Shown here: piece by piece, positions 1-7,249 of the stretch
How positions within the stretch are numbered: the stretch's first letter is position 1
Layout: the number at the start of each line of letters is the position of its first letter
IMG/VR virus record: IMGVR_UViG_3300042923_000266
Span: 1 to 20,289 of that record
Direction: 5' to 3' (one strand)
DNA: 20,289 nucleotides
Source of the DNA: a virus
Notes under the pieces: generated by a model
The model's input: only the letters and a program-made list of their open reading frames with translations
Database searches by the model: none
What the model was told of the DNA's origin: nothing
Program-made: the position numbers and the translations under genes

Positions 1-1
1 G

Positions 2-436
2 GAAGCCGATATCCGTCGCCGTCTGCCTAACAAAATCATCGAAGACGTGATCCAGTATCAGCGGGAGTATTTCTGTCTCGCCTGGTCCGTCGAATCTGTT
101 CAGTTTCAGGAGTTTTTACGAACCGTGTTAATCGAACGATCCGCCGCGCTCGGCGTCCCGGTCCCGGCGATGCCGGTCATCCCGCTGGAGGATAAGGCCC
201 TGCGCATAGAATCCATACAGCCCCATATGGCCAACGGATTGATCCGACTCAGTCCGACCCACCAGACCCTGATAGACCAGCTCCGTCACTACCCAAAAGC
301 GGACCATGACGACGGGCCGGACTGTCTCCAGATGCTCTGGACGCTGGCGGTCTCGCGCAGCGCAAAATTTCAGGTTCACACCCCTAAAAGTCAGGGGCGT
401 GACGGACACAGCCGCTTCGGCTCAGGGGGCTGGTAA
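2..436 (+). CDS. Large terminase subunit, C-terminal part (Mu gp28-like), 5' end outside window
   Basis: The reading frame is open from the first bases, so this is the 3' end of a gene that begins upstream. About 144 codons are visible. The segment HDDGPDCLQMLW near the C-terminus matches the acidic motif that closes the RNase H-like nuclease domain of large terminases, and RLSPTHQTLIDQLRHYP before it is typical of Mu-like terminases. The enzyme would cut and pump phage DNA into the prohead (headful packaging in the family). A GTG at 47 could be read as a start, but the open frame and family homology before it argue that it is internal. The last 20 residues are Gly/Ser-rich and less conserved. 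The stop overlaps the portal start by one base (TAATG). The ATPase domain is not in the window. Confidence 0.85.
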   Translation, partial: EADIRRRLPNKIIEDVIQYQREYFCLAWSVESVQFQEFLRTVLIERSAALGVPVPAMPVIPLEDKALRIESIQPHMANGLIRLSPTHQTLIDQLRHYPKADHDDGPDCLQMLWTLAVSRSAKFQVHTPKSQGRDGHSRFGSGGW

Positions 437-2028
437 TGGCGCAGATTGTTGACATTAACGGGCGACCGCTTCAGCGCGAGACCCTCAAAACGGAGCAGAC
501 GGTCAAGGTCGCGGAGCGTATGCGCATTTATCCCGATCACCCGTCGCGTGGTCTGAATATTCGCCGTCTGCCGCGTATTCTGGAGGCCGCCGAACAGGGA
601 AGTCTTCAGGCTCAGGCCATGCTGTTCGCCGATATGGAAGAACGCGACGGCCATTTATTCGCGGAAATGGAGAAGCGTAAAAACGTTCTCCTTACGCTGG
701 ACTGGTCAATCGAACCGCCCCGCAACGCGACCAAAGAGGAGCTGAACCTGACCGCCGCCGTCGATGACTGGCTGCGTGGGATCCCCAACATGGAGGACGT
801 GGTCCTTAACGGGATGACCGCCGTCGGCTATGGCTTCAGCTGTCAGGAAATCGCCTGGGAGCTGACAGACAAAATCTGGCTCCCGGAGTCCATCAATCTG
901 CGCCCGCATCACTGGTTCCTGACGCTGCCGCAACACGGTGACGAAATTCGTCTGGACGATGGCAGCTATCAGGACGGACTGAACGGGGCCGAACTTTGGC
1001 CGTTCGGCTGGCTGGTCCATCGCCATAACGCCCGCTCGGGCTTCAGCGCGTCCTCGGGGCTATTCCGCGTTCTGGTCTGGCCGTATCTGTTTAAGAACTT
1101 CGCGCTGCGCGACCTCGCGGAGTTTCTGGAGATTTACGGTCTCCCGGCCCGTATCGCCTATTACGCGCAGGGAACCAGCGACGAGGACCGCGACCGGATT
1201 CTGGAGGCGCTTGTCCACCTCGGCCATGAGGCCGTGGCCGCCATCCCGCAGGGAAATGAAATCAAGTTCGAAGAAGCGGCCAGCGGCGGCGCTGATACGT
1301 TTATGGCCATGATTGACTGGGCGGAGCGGACCGTATCGAAAGCCATTTTAGGCAGTACGCTGACCAGTCAGGCGGACGGTAAATCCTCCACCAACGCGCT
1401 GGGGAACGTCCATAACGAGGTCCGCCACGACATCATGACCGCCGACGCGCGTCAGATGGAGGGCATGTTCTCGAATCTTATCAGCCAGCTGGCCGCGCTG
1501 AACGGCTACGGCGATATCCATCCGCGTCGCTTGCCTCGCCTGTCGTTTGATACCCAGGAAGAAATCGAGATCAAGGACTGGGCGGACGCGGTGGCCACGC
1601 TGGTGAACGACGTCGGCATGACGGATATCCCGACGTCGTGGGTCCGTAAAAAAACGGGCATCCCGACGCCGAAGGATGGCGAGCCGGTTCTGGTCCCGAC
1701 CGCAAACCGCATCACCACCCCGGCCAGCCTGAGCGCTATCCGGGAGGGGCTGAAGCTGGCCGCGCTCAGTACCCAGACCACCGTCGAGGACGACCCGGCG
1801 CAGAACGCTATCGACCGGGCAGACCTGCCCGCTGATGCCATCAATCAGGGTTTTAGCGAGCTGATAGCCCCACTGGTCGCCGCGCTCCAGAACGGGCAAA
1901 CCGCTGACGAGGCGATGAACATTCTGGCCGAAGCGTGGCCGACTCTGCCGGATGCCACGCTCCGGCAGCTGCTGGAGCAGGCCATATTTACCGCAGACGT
2001 CTGGGGGCGCTTAAATGCCGACAGCTGA
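436..2028 (+). CDS. Portal protein, Mu gp29-like (DUF935 family)
   Basis: The 530-residue protein is close in length to Mu gp29. The portal is the dodecameric ring at one head vertex through which DNA enters and to which the tail attaches. The N-terminal part (residues about 40-95) includes EKRKNVLLTLDWSIEPP, the region where DUF935 portals describe a rim of repeated helices followed by a conserved tryptophan. Its place between terminase and the F-type minor head protein is the Mu order. The start ATG shares a base with the terminase stop (TAATG), which suggests translational coupling. The C-terminal 80 residues are Ala-rich and overlap the start of F by 14 bases. No break or frameshift is seen. 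Confidence 0.9.
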   Translation: MAQIVDINGRPLQRETLKTEQTVKVAERMRIYPDHPSRGLNIRRLPRILEAAEQGSLQAQAMLFADMEERDGHLFAEMEKRKNVLLTLDWSIEPPRNATKEELNLTAAVDDWLRGIPNMEDVVLNGMTAVGYGFSCQEIAWELTDKIWLPESINLRPHHWFLTLPQHGDEIRLDDGSYQDGLNGAELWPFGWLVHRHNARSGFSASSGLFRVLVWPYLFKNFALRDLAEFLEIYGLPARIAYYAQGTSDEDRDRILEALVHLGHEAVAAIPQGNEIKFEEAASGGADTFMAMIDWAERTVSKAILGSTLTSQADGKSSTNALGNVHNEVRHDIMTADARQMEGMFSNLISQLAALNGYGDIHPRRLPRLSFDTQEEIEIKDWADAVATLVNDVGMTDIPTSWVRKKTGIPTPKDGEPVLVPTANRITTPASLSAIREGLKLAALSTQTTVEDDPAQNAIDRADLPADAINQGFSELIAPLVAALQNGQTADEAMNILAEAWPTLPDATLRQLLEQAIFTADVWGRLNADS

Positions 2029-3178
2029 TGATGTGGATCTGGGGTATGCGTACACGCTCGCCCCGGAGGAAGCGATCAAGTATTTCGAAAGCAAGGGCTA
2101 CGCGATTGGCTTTAACTGGCACGACGTCCAGACGGTCGCACACGCCCGGGCGTTCACGGTCGCGGGCGTCATGAAGCTGGACGTGTTACAGGATATCCGG
2201 GGCGGACTGCAGTCCGCACTGGATAACGGGGACACCTATCAGGAGTTCGTCAAAAACCTGCAGCCGTTACTGGAGTCAAAGGGCTGGATTGGCAAGGGGC
2301 TGGTCGCTGACCCGGAGACGGGAGAACTACAGGGCAAGCAGCTGACGCCCCGCCGGTTCCAGACCATCTTCGACACCAATATTCAGTCCAGCTACAACGC
2401 GGGCCGCTATCAGCAGCAGATGGCCAACGTGGCGGATCGTCCCTACTTTGAGCGCGTGGCGGTGATGGACTCCCACACGCGGCCAAAACATGCCGCCCTG
2501 AACGGATTCACCGCCCGGGCAGATGACCCGGTCTGGGAATATCTTTATACGCCCGACGGCTACGGCTGCCGCTGTCGTATTCGCGCCCGTTCTCAGTCTG
2601 ACGTGGAGAAGTACGGCCTCACCGTTCAGAGCAGCGAGGGCCGGATGGTCGAAGTGGAACAGGAATACGGCCAGCCCGGGAAGACCATTAAAACGATGGG
2701 CCTCAAAATGCCGGACGGCTCAGTCTACACCGCCGACCCGGGCTTCGGTTTCAATCCGGGCAAGGTGGCCTTCCAGCCGGAGCTGGAAAAATATTATTAC
2801 GAGTCCGCGCGGCAGTATGTCACCGGCTCCCTGACCGGTCCCGATTTTGCGCTGGGCGTGAAGAACGTCGCGCAGCTGGACAATCAGCAGCGATACCCGC
2901 TGGCCGTTCTCTCGCCGTCGCAGGTCAGCAAGACCGCCGCAGAACTCCAGACCGTCAGCGTTTCCGCGCCGGTGATGCAGCAGCTGGCCAGCGCGGCCAC
3001 ACCGCCAGCGCTGTCGGATTATGTGCTTATCCAGCAGACCATCGAACAGGCTGAGCAGCTGGCGCAGGACGGAAAAGCCTGGCGCTATTCGCTGCAATAT
3101 GGCGAGCGCTGGTCCGTGGCCACGGTCGAGGGCGACGAGCTGACTGGCTGGCAGATGCAGGATAACCCGGGGGAATAA
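2015..3178 (+). CDS. F: Minor head protein, Mu gpF-like
   Basis: This 387-residue protein carries the hallmark of the Mu F / SPP1 gp7 minor head family: SHTRPKHAALNG at residues 153-164, followed by YTPDGYGCRCRIR at about 178-190, with two close cysteines. Members sit inside the procapsid near the portal and help head assembly and DNA ejection. The start ATG at 2015 lies 14 bases inside the portal gene, and the stop overlaps the G start (TAATG). The C-terminal 100 residues (after about residue 285) look like the extra C-terminal domain common in Mu-like F proteins, ending in a Trp-rich tail with GERWSVATVEGDELTGWQ. Function is inferred from the family. Confidence 0.9.
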   Translation: MPTADDVDLGYAYTLAPEEAIKYFESKGYAIGFNWHDVQTVAHARAFTVAGVMKLDVLQDIRGGLQSALDNGDTYQEFVKNLQPLLESKGWIGKGLVADPETGELQGKQLTPRRFQTIFDTNIQSSYNAGRYQQQMANVADRPYFERVAVMDSHTRPKHAALNGFTARADDPVWEYLYTPDGYGCRCRIRARSQSDVEKYGLTVQSSEGRMVEVEQEYGQPGKTIKTMGLKMPDGSVYTADPGFGFNPGKVAFQPELEKYYYESARQYVTGSLTGPDFALGVKNVAQLDNQQRYPLAVLSPSQVSKTAAELQTVSVSAPVMQQLASAATPPALSDYVLIQQTIEQAEQLAQDGKAWRYSLQYGERWSVATVEGDELTGWQMQDNPGE

Positions 3179-3729
3179 TGGCCAAAGACTCACTGGATTT
3201 AAAAGTCGATTTAAGCGCCTACGATGCGGGGCTGCTGAAGTTGATCCGCTCCACCAGGCAACGCCACGACCTGATGACCGCACTGGGCGGGACCATGCTG
3301 GACGCGGTGGAGGAAAACTTCCAGCAACAGGGGCGGCCCAAGTGGCTGGGATGGAGTCCGGCGTATGCGAAGAAGCGCGGCTCCGGCCAGATACTCCAGA
3401 AGACCGGACGACTGGCCGCGAGTATTCGCGCCGCGATTACGAACGACGACGCAACGGTCGGGACGAATGTCAGGTACGCGCGGATCCACAACGAGGGCGG
3501 CGTGATTAAGCACGAAGCCCGGACAACGGATTTATATTTCAAGCAGTACAAGAACGGCAGCGTCAGCCGCCAGTTCGTCAAAAAGCGCAACAGTAATTTC
3601 GTACAGAGCGCGACTATCGGGGCGCATACCGTGAACATGCCCGCGCGTCCGTTCCTCCAGCTGATTGCTGAAGATATCAAAGAGCTGGAAAGCACCGCGA
3701 TCAGGTATTTTATAAACGTTATTGACTAG
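3178..3729 (+). CDS. G: Virion morphogenesis protein, Mu gpG-like (Phage_tail_S family)
   Basis: The 183-residue protein shows three conserved blocks of the Mu G / P2 S tail completion family: LQKTGRLAASI (residues 73-83), YARIHNEGG (100-108) and MPARPFL (154-160). G-type proteins act late in head-tail joining or tail completion. The start overlaps the F stop by one base. A strong intrinsic terminator follows directly, so G closes the first transcription block in this window, as Mu G does before the PI promoter. Residues about 111-142 are a Lys/Arg-rich insertion between the second and third blocks. Confidence 0.88.
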   Translation: MAKDSLDLKVDLSAYDAGLLKLIRSTRQRHDLMTALGGTMLDAVEENFQQQGRPKWLGWSPAYAKKRGSGQILQKTGRLAASIRAAITNDDATVGTNVRYARIHNEGGVIKHEARTTDLYFKQYKNGSVSRQFVKKRNSNFVQSATIGAHTVNMPARPFLQLIAEDIKELESTAIRYFINVID

Positions 3730-3737
3730 CCGCCGTC

Positions 3738-3768
3738 AAACGCGCTGTAATTCGCTCAGCGCGTTTTT
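3738..3768 (+). terminator. Intrinsic terminator after G
   Basis: A perfect 10-base-pair stem is formed by AAACGCGCTG (3738-3747) and CAGCGCGTTT (3757-3766) with a 9-base loop, running into five T residues (3764-3768). It lies nine bases after the G stop. It would end the transcript carrying terminase to G. Confidence 0.85.
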
Positions 3769-3819
3769 ATCCTCTCGGGTGTAAAACGAGACGCCCGGCC
3801 TCAGAAAACCCCGCAGAAT

Positions 3820-3877
3820 CGTTTTTAAAAAGGTTTTAAAAACGGTCTCCCGCATTGTTTCCGCTTAAATTGTTCCA
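3820..3877 (+). promoter_or_regulatory. Probable activator-dependent late promoter before I (Mu PI position)
   Basis: The 208 bases between G and I hold a perfect inverted repeat, CGTTTTTAAAA (3820-3830) and TTTTAAAAACG (3834-3844), separated by AGG. About 20 bases later comes TTAAAT (3865-3870), a fair -10 box with no good -35 at the right spacing. If that is the -10, transcription starts near 3877 and the dyad is centred near -45, where Mor/C-type activators bind at Mu middle and late promoters. Mu itself has late promoter PI at this gene junction. The dyad and -10 are seen; the role is inferred from position. Confidence 0.5.
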
Positions 3878-3884
3878 CGGCTAC

Positions 3885-3908
3885 CGCTGAACCCCCTCAG
3901 CCGCTCCC
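3885..3908 (+). repeat. 24-base intergenic motif, copy 1 (before I)
   Basis: This stretch begins CGCTGAA and ends CAGCCGCTCCC. It recurs at 15956-15979 with a single mismatch at its eighth base (C here, G there). It contains a small dyad, GCTGA - six bases - TCAGC. It lies 29 bases before the chosen start of I, a gene without a Shine-Dalgarno sequence. Confidence 0.75.
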
Positions 3909-3937
3909 GTTTACGTTCTCCCGTCATCATGCTGCGT

Positions 3938-5035
3938 ATGAAAACACGTATCGCGGCACTAGCCCTAGAAATCGCAAAAGCGACCCATAACGAGATCCAA
4001 CTGTTCCCGGCTGGCGAGTTCAGCGCGGTGGATGGCCGTCCGACCGACGTCGATGGCGGTAAATGGTTCCTGACGGCTGAACTGGCCGCCGCAATTGTTT
4101 CACAGGTGGCCTCCGTGACCACGCCGCTGGTGATTGATTACGAACACCAGACGCTGCGCACCGTGAACAACGGCCAGCCCGCTCCGGCGGCTGGCTGGTT
4201 CAGCAAGGTGGAATGGCGCGACGGCGATGGCCTTTATGCCGTCGGCGTGGAATGGACAGACAAAGCCGCCGCAATGATTGCTGCCGGTGAATACAAATAT
4301 ATTTCCCCGGTTTTCTTCTACGACAAAAGCGGCGCTGTCACCCAGCTGTTACACGCCGCACTCACAAATACCCCCGCGCTGGACGGGATGGACGCGGTCA
4401 TGCTGGCCGCAGCCAGCCGTCTGGCGAGCCTTTCAACTACAACGGAGACCACCACAGTGGATGAAGAACAATTAGCCATGCTACTGGCGCAGCTGCGCTG
4501 GCTGCTGAACCTGCCGGAGACCTCCACCCCGGAGGAAGTCTGCGCAGAGCTGCAAAAAATTATCGACGGCGTGTCCGGCGGTCAGGGAACTGCGGCGGCA
4601 TCCATCGGGCTGGGTAACTTGCTGGCTCAGCAGTCTGAGCAAATCGCCAGCCTGTCCGCTAACGCTTACAACCCGGAAAAACACTCCCCGATTGAAGTCG
4701 TTAACGACCTACGCGCTCAGCTGGCCCAGCTGTCCCAGACCACGACCGAAAGCGAAATCAGCACGCTGGTGACGGCTGCGCTCACGGATGGCCGTCTGCT
4801 GCCTTCACAGGAGCAATGGGCGAAGGATTACGGCAAGCAGAATCTGGCGGGCCTGTCGGCCTATCTGGAAAAGCAGCCACGTATCGCGGCCCTTAACCAG
4901 ACCCAGACCAAAACTTTCACCGCGCCTAAACCGGAAGACAAAGTCAACGTGTCTCAGATGACGCCGGAGCAGCTGGCTATCTGTAGCGCGTTCGGCAATG
5001 ACCCGGCAGAAATCGCCAAACAACTAGGGGACTGA
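3938..5035 (+). CDS. I: Prohead protease with C-terminal scaffold, Mu gpI-like
   Basis: The 365-residue product matches the Mu I protease: an N-terminal NEIQLFPAGEFSAVDGRP block, then VIDYEHQTL with the family histidine, and EYKYISPVFFYDKSG. The protease matures the head by cutting the scaffold and itself. The C-terminal half (from about residue 174) is helical and Gln/Ala-rich, as in the scaffold part. ATG codons occur at 3929 and 3938. I prefer 3938, because the family usually starts MKTRIAAL or similar, but neither has a Shine-Dalgarno sequence. The gene follows the possible late promoter and the 24-base motif. The stop is two bases before the next start. Confidence 0.85.
   Translation: MKTRIAALALEIAKATHNEIQLFPAGEFSAVDGRPTDVDGGKWFLTAELAAAIVSQVASVTTPLVIDYEHQTLRTVNNGQPAPAAGWFSKVEWRDGDGLYAVGVEWTDKAAAMIAAGEYKYISPVFFYDKSGAVTQLLHAALTNTPALDGMDAVMLAAASRLASLSTTTETTTVDEEQLAMLLAQLRWLLNLPETSTPEEVCAELQKIIDGVSGGQGTAAASIGLGNLLAQQSEQIASLSANAYNPEKHSPIEVVNDLRAQLAQLSQTTTESEISTLVTAALTDGRLLPSQEQWAKDYGKQNLAGLSAYLEKQPRIAALNQTQTKTFTAPKPEDKVNVSQMTPEQLAICSAFGNDPAEIAKQLGD
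4457..5035 (+). CDS. Z: Nested scaffold protein from an internal start in I (Mu gpZ-like), predicted
   Basis: Mu makes its scaffold Z from an internal in-frame start in I. Here a GTG at 4457 is in frame with I, with CGGAG at 4443-4447 nine bases before it. It begins the sequence VDEEQLAMLLAQLRWLL, just after a Ser/Thr-rich linker (SLSTTTETTT) that ends the protease domain. The product would have 192 residues, mostly helical, with no cysteine-rich or catalytic region. An ATG at 4478 (AMLLAQ) is an alternative start. The internal start is inferred from the linker position, the Shine-Dalgarno sequence and Mu precedent, not proved by sequence. Confidence 0.45.
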   Translation: MDEEQLAMLLAQLRWLLNLPETSTPEEVCAELQKIIDGVSGGQGTAAASIGLGNLLAQQSEQIASLSANAYNPEKHSPIEVVNDLRAQLAQLSQTTTESEISTLVTAALTDGRLLPSQEQWAKDYGKQNLAGLSAYLEKQPRIAALNQTQTKTFTAPKPEDKVNVSQMTPEQLAICSAFGNDPAEIAKQLGD

Positions 5036-5037
5036 AT

Positions 5038-5436
5038 ATGGATCGCAATACCTGGCGAAAAGATGGCTTGCTCATTCCTTTTCTGGTATCGGGCGGCGTC
5101 AAGATTTACGGCGGCCACATGGTGGCCATCAACGCGGACGGCTTCGCCGTTCCCGCAGATGCTGGCAGCGATACCGATTCGCTGGCCGTGATCGGCGTGT
5201 CCGACGAGTTCGTGGACAACACCGACGGCGCAGACGGGGGCGCGACGATTCTGGTTCAGCGTGGCGCGGGCTTCTGTCTGGCCAACAGCACAGCCAGCCC
5301 CGTCACACAGGCACTGGTGGGGCGTCGCTGCCAGGTAGAAAACAGCGTGACCGTCAGCGCTGACGCTACCGCGAAGCGCACCGCCGGAACAGTAATGGAA
5401 GTTTCACCAGACGGCGTCTGGGTCTTTATCTCTTAA
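5038..5436 (+). CDS. Small head-associated protein, Mu gp33-like
   Basis: The 132-residue protein lies between the scaffold and the major head protein, the place of Mu gp33. It is rich in short beta-prone segments, such as LAVIGVSDEFVDN and AGTVMEVSPDGVWVFIS, with repeated Gly-Gly turns. This resembles capsid decoration or head-stabilising proteins in the same genomic slot of other phages. AGGGGA at 5026-5031, six bases before the ATG, supports this start. It is two bases after the I stop. No catalytic motif is seen. The decoration role is inference from position and fold-like pattern; gp33 of Mu is itself poorly characterised. Confidence 0.7.
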   Translation: MDRNTWRKDGLLIPFLVSGGVKIYGGHMVAINADGFAVPADAGSDTDSLAVIGVSDEFVDNTDGADGGATILVQRGAGFCLANSTASPVTQALVGRRCQVENSVTVSADATAKRTAGTVMEVSPDGVWVFIS

Positions 5437-5447
5437 GGAGTCATTAA

Positions 5448-6356
5448 ATGATTGTTAACAAGGCGAATATCTCGGCGTTTTTCGTCAACATTAAAACCAC
5501 GTTTAACGGAGCGTTAAAAGCCGCGCCGACTCAGTGGCAAAAAATCGCGATGAAAATCCCGTCGACCGGGAAATCGAACGATTACGGCTGGCTGTCAAAC
5601 TTCCCACAGATGCGGAAATGGGTCGGCGACAAGGTCATCAAATCGCTGGCGGCGTTTAATTACTCCGTTGTTAACGATGACTGGGAAGCCACCATCGAGG
5701 TCGACCGCAACGATCTGGAAGACGATCAGACCGGGATTTATGCCATTCAGGCTAAATCCGCCGGTGAGTCTGCTGCGCAGTTACCGGACGAGATTGTCTC
5801 GGGGCTGGTGAATGATTCGTTTACTTCCCTCTGCTATGACGGTCAGTATTTTTTTGATACCGACCATCCGATGGGGGCTGGCGTTTTCTCCAATAAGGGG
5901 ACTAAAGCGCTTTCATGCTCCACGCTGGACGCAGCTAAGGCTTCATATGGCGCAGCTCGTACCCAGATGCGAAAAGTTAAGGATGATGATGGCCGCGCCC
6001 TGAACGTGATGCCGAATATTCTCCTGGTCCCTGTTGCGCTGGAGGACGTTGCCCGCACGTTGATGACAGCTGAACGTCTGGAGGATGGTAAACCCAACAT
6101 CTACAGAGGGACGGCGGAAGTTGTGGTTGATCCTCGCCTGACCAGCGACACAGCCTGGTTCCTTCTGGACACGTCTAAAGCGATCACTCCGTTCTTCTAT
6201 CAGGAGCGTAAAGCCCCGCACCTGGTCGAACAGACCGACATGAACGCGGACGACGTCTTCAGCCGTAAGAAATTTAAATATGGCGCAGAAGCCCGCGCCG
6301 CTGGCGGCTACGGTCTCTGGCAGCTGGCCTATGGCTCCACCGGGACGGAGGCGTAA
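5448..6356 (+). CDS. T: Major head (capsid) protein, Mu gpT-like
   Basis: The 302-residue protein is the length of Mu gpT (about 305) and begins MIVNKANISAFFVNIKTTFN, typical of the Mu-like gpT family, the main HK97-fold shell subunit. The C-terminal part, KFKYGAEARAAGGYGLW, is also family-typical. It has a near-ideal ribosome binding site, AAGGAG (5435-5440), seven bases before the ATG, fitting the high expression a capsid protein needs. It follows the gp33-like gene by 11 bases. Base composition in the 5600-6100 region is slightly more AT-rich than in the flanking tail genes. No truncation is seen. Confidence 0.93.
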   Translation: MIVNKANISAFFVNIKTTFNGALKAAPTQWQKIAMKIPSTGKSNDYGWLSNFPQMRKWVGDKVIKSLAAFNYSVVNDDWEATIEVDRNDLEDDQTGIYAIQAKSAGESAAQLPDEIVSGLVNDSFTSLCYDGQYFFDTDHPMGAGVFSNKGTKALSCSTLDAAKASYGAARTQMRKVKDDDGRALNVMPNILLVPVALEDVARTLMTAERLEDGKPNIYRGTAEVVVDPRLTSDTAWFLLDTSKAITPFFYQERKAPHLVEQTDMNADDVFSRKKFKYGAEARAAGGYGLWQLAYGSTGTEA

Positions 6357-6358
6357 AC

Positions 6359-6814
6359 ATGGAAAAGGTTATTGATATCACCGCCAAGCGCGACGGATTC
6401 CGCCGCGCTGGCATGGTCCACAGCGAGCAGACTCAAACCTATCCATTAAGCCGCTTCACAAAGGCACAAATTGAGCAACTCCAGAAGGAGCCGATGCTGG
6501 TCGTAGCTATCCGTAATGCTAACGAGCAGCAGTCCGTCCCGGCTGATGAATTAAATCAGCAGCTGATAACGCTCACCGCAGAGCTGGACGGCGCAAAGAT
6601 GCAGATCCAAACGCTGACTGGTCAGCTGACGGAAGCGCAGGAGAAGTATCAGAGCATTCTGGCCTTGCATGAGGATGTAAAAACCGAGGCGGCCAGACAG
6701 CTGGAGAACGAACGCCAGAACGTCAGCAACCTGACCTCCGAGCTGGAAGGCGAACGCCAGAAGGTCGCAGACCTGACGACGCAGCTGGAAGCCGCAACCA
6801 AAAAAGGGAAGTAA
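6359..6814 (+). CDS. Mu gp35-like protein: FluMu-type N-terminal domain plus coiled coil
   Basis: The 151-residue protein has two parts. Residues 1-52 (KRDGFRRAGMVHSEQTQTY, then PLSRFTKAQIEQLQKEPMLVV) resemble the small Mu-like prophage FluMu N-terminal domain found beside the major head gene. Residues about 60-148 are a long predicted coiled coil with clear heptads. Within it a 42-base tandem duplication (6704-6745 and 6746-6787) gives two 14-residue units, both built on ERQ-V-LT-L. The duplication lengthens the coil by two heptads. The N-terminal domain binds protein or DNA in no way known to me; a head-completion role is inferred from its place between T and the gp36-like connector. The start follows the T stop by two bases. 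Confidence 0.75.
   Translation: MEKVIDITAKRDGFRRAGMVHSEQTQTYPLSRFTKAQIEQLQKEPMLVVAIRNANEQQSVPADELNQQLITLTAELDGAKMQIQTLTGQLTEAQEKYQSILALHEDVKTEAARQLENERQNVSNLTSELEGERQKVADLTTQLEAATKKGK
6704..6787 (+). repeat. Two tandem 42-base units in the gp35-like coiled coil
   Basis: Units 6704-6745 and 6746-6787 both encode a 14-residue double heptad with the pattern E-x-ERQ-x-V-x-x-LT-x-x-L. They share the core GAACGCCAGAA and keep the reading frame. This is an in-frame duplication of a coiled-coil segment. Confidence 0.8.
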
Positions 6815-6817
6815 ACC

Positions 6818-7249
6818 ATGCCCTACGCCACACCAGACCAGTTTATTAAGACGTTCAGCGAGCGCGAGACCATCTCGCTGACCGATGAAAAGCGCACGGG
6901 CGCAGTCGACAGCGACAAGCTGGAATTTGCCCTGACCCGCGCCAGTAACGTCATCGATGGCTATCTGGTGGGGCGTTACAAAACGCCGTGGCCGGACAGC
7001 CCGGGGATCCTTATCGGCTATTGCTGCGATATCGCCCGTTATCAGCTGGCAAGTGATTACCGGGTCCTGTCGCAAGAAATCCGGCTGCGCTATGACGACG
7101 CGATCAAGTTTCTGGAGAAAGTGGCCAGCGGCAAAATCAACCTCGGGCGTGACACGTCCGGCAGCGTGATCCAGTCGTCGTCCCAGATGCGCATCCACTC
7201 CGGCATTCGCCAGTTCGGTCGTGAGTCAACACGCGGGGGCGCATTTTGA
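6818..7249 (+). CDS. Head-tail connector, Mu gp36-like (DUF1320)
   Basis: The 143-residue protein begins MPYATPDQFIKTFSERE and continues with FALTRASNVIDGYLVGRYKTPW and YCCDIARYQL, the usual course of DUF1320 proteins next to the capsid gene of Mu-like phages. Such proteins resemble the helical head-completion adaptors that sit under the portal. AAGGGAAG before the ATG at 6818 is a good ribosome binding site. The stop TGA overlaps the TTG start of the next gene. The C-terminus (QFGRESTRGGAF) is Gly-rich and probably flexible. The connector role is inferred from family position. Confidence 0.85.
   Translation: MPYATPDQFIKTFSERETISLTDEKRTGAVDSDKLEFALTRASNVIDGYLVGRYKTPWPDSPGILIGYCCDIARYQLASDYRVLSQEIRLRYDDAIKFLEKVASGKINLGRDTSGSVIQSSSQMRIHSGIRQFGRESTRGGAF

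Noticed and set aside
405-430. Possible third, inverted copy of the 24-base motif at the terminase-portal junction
   Set aside because: CGGCTCAGGGGGCT is only loosely similar to the complement of the motif, has gaps, and lies in coding sequence.
47-436. GTG at 47 as the start of a separate small gene
   Set aside because: The frame is open upstream to the window edge, and the product has the C-terminal terminase motif, so it is the end of a longer gene.
2720-3283. 187-codon open frame on the minus strand opposite F and G
   Set aside because: It lies opposite the F-G junction, which is fully explained on the plus strand. No ribosome binding site or recognisable family is seen.
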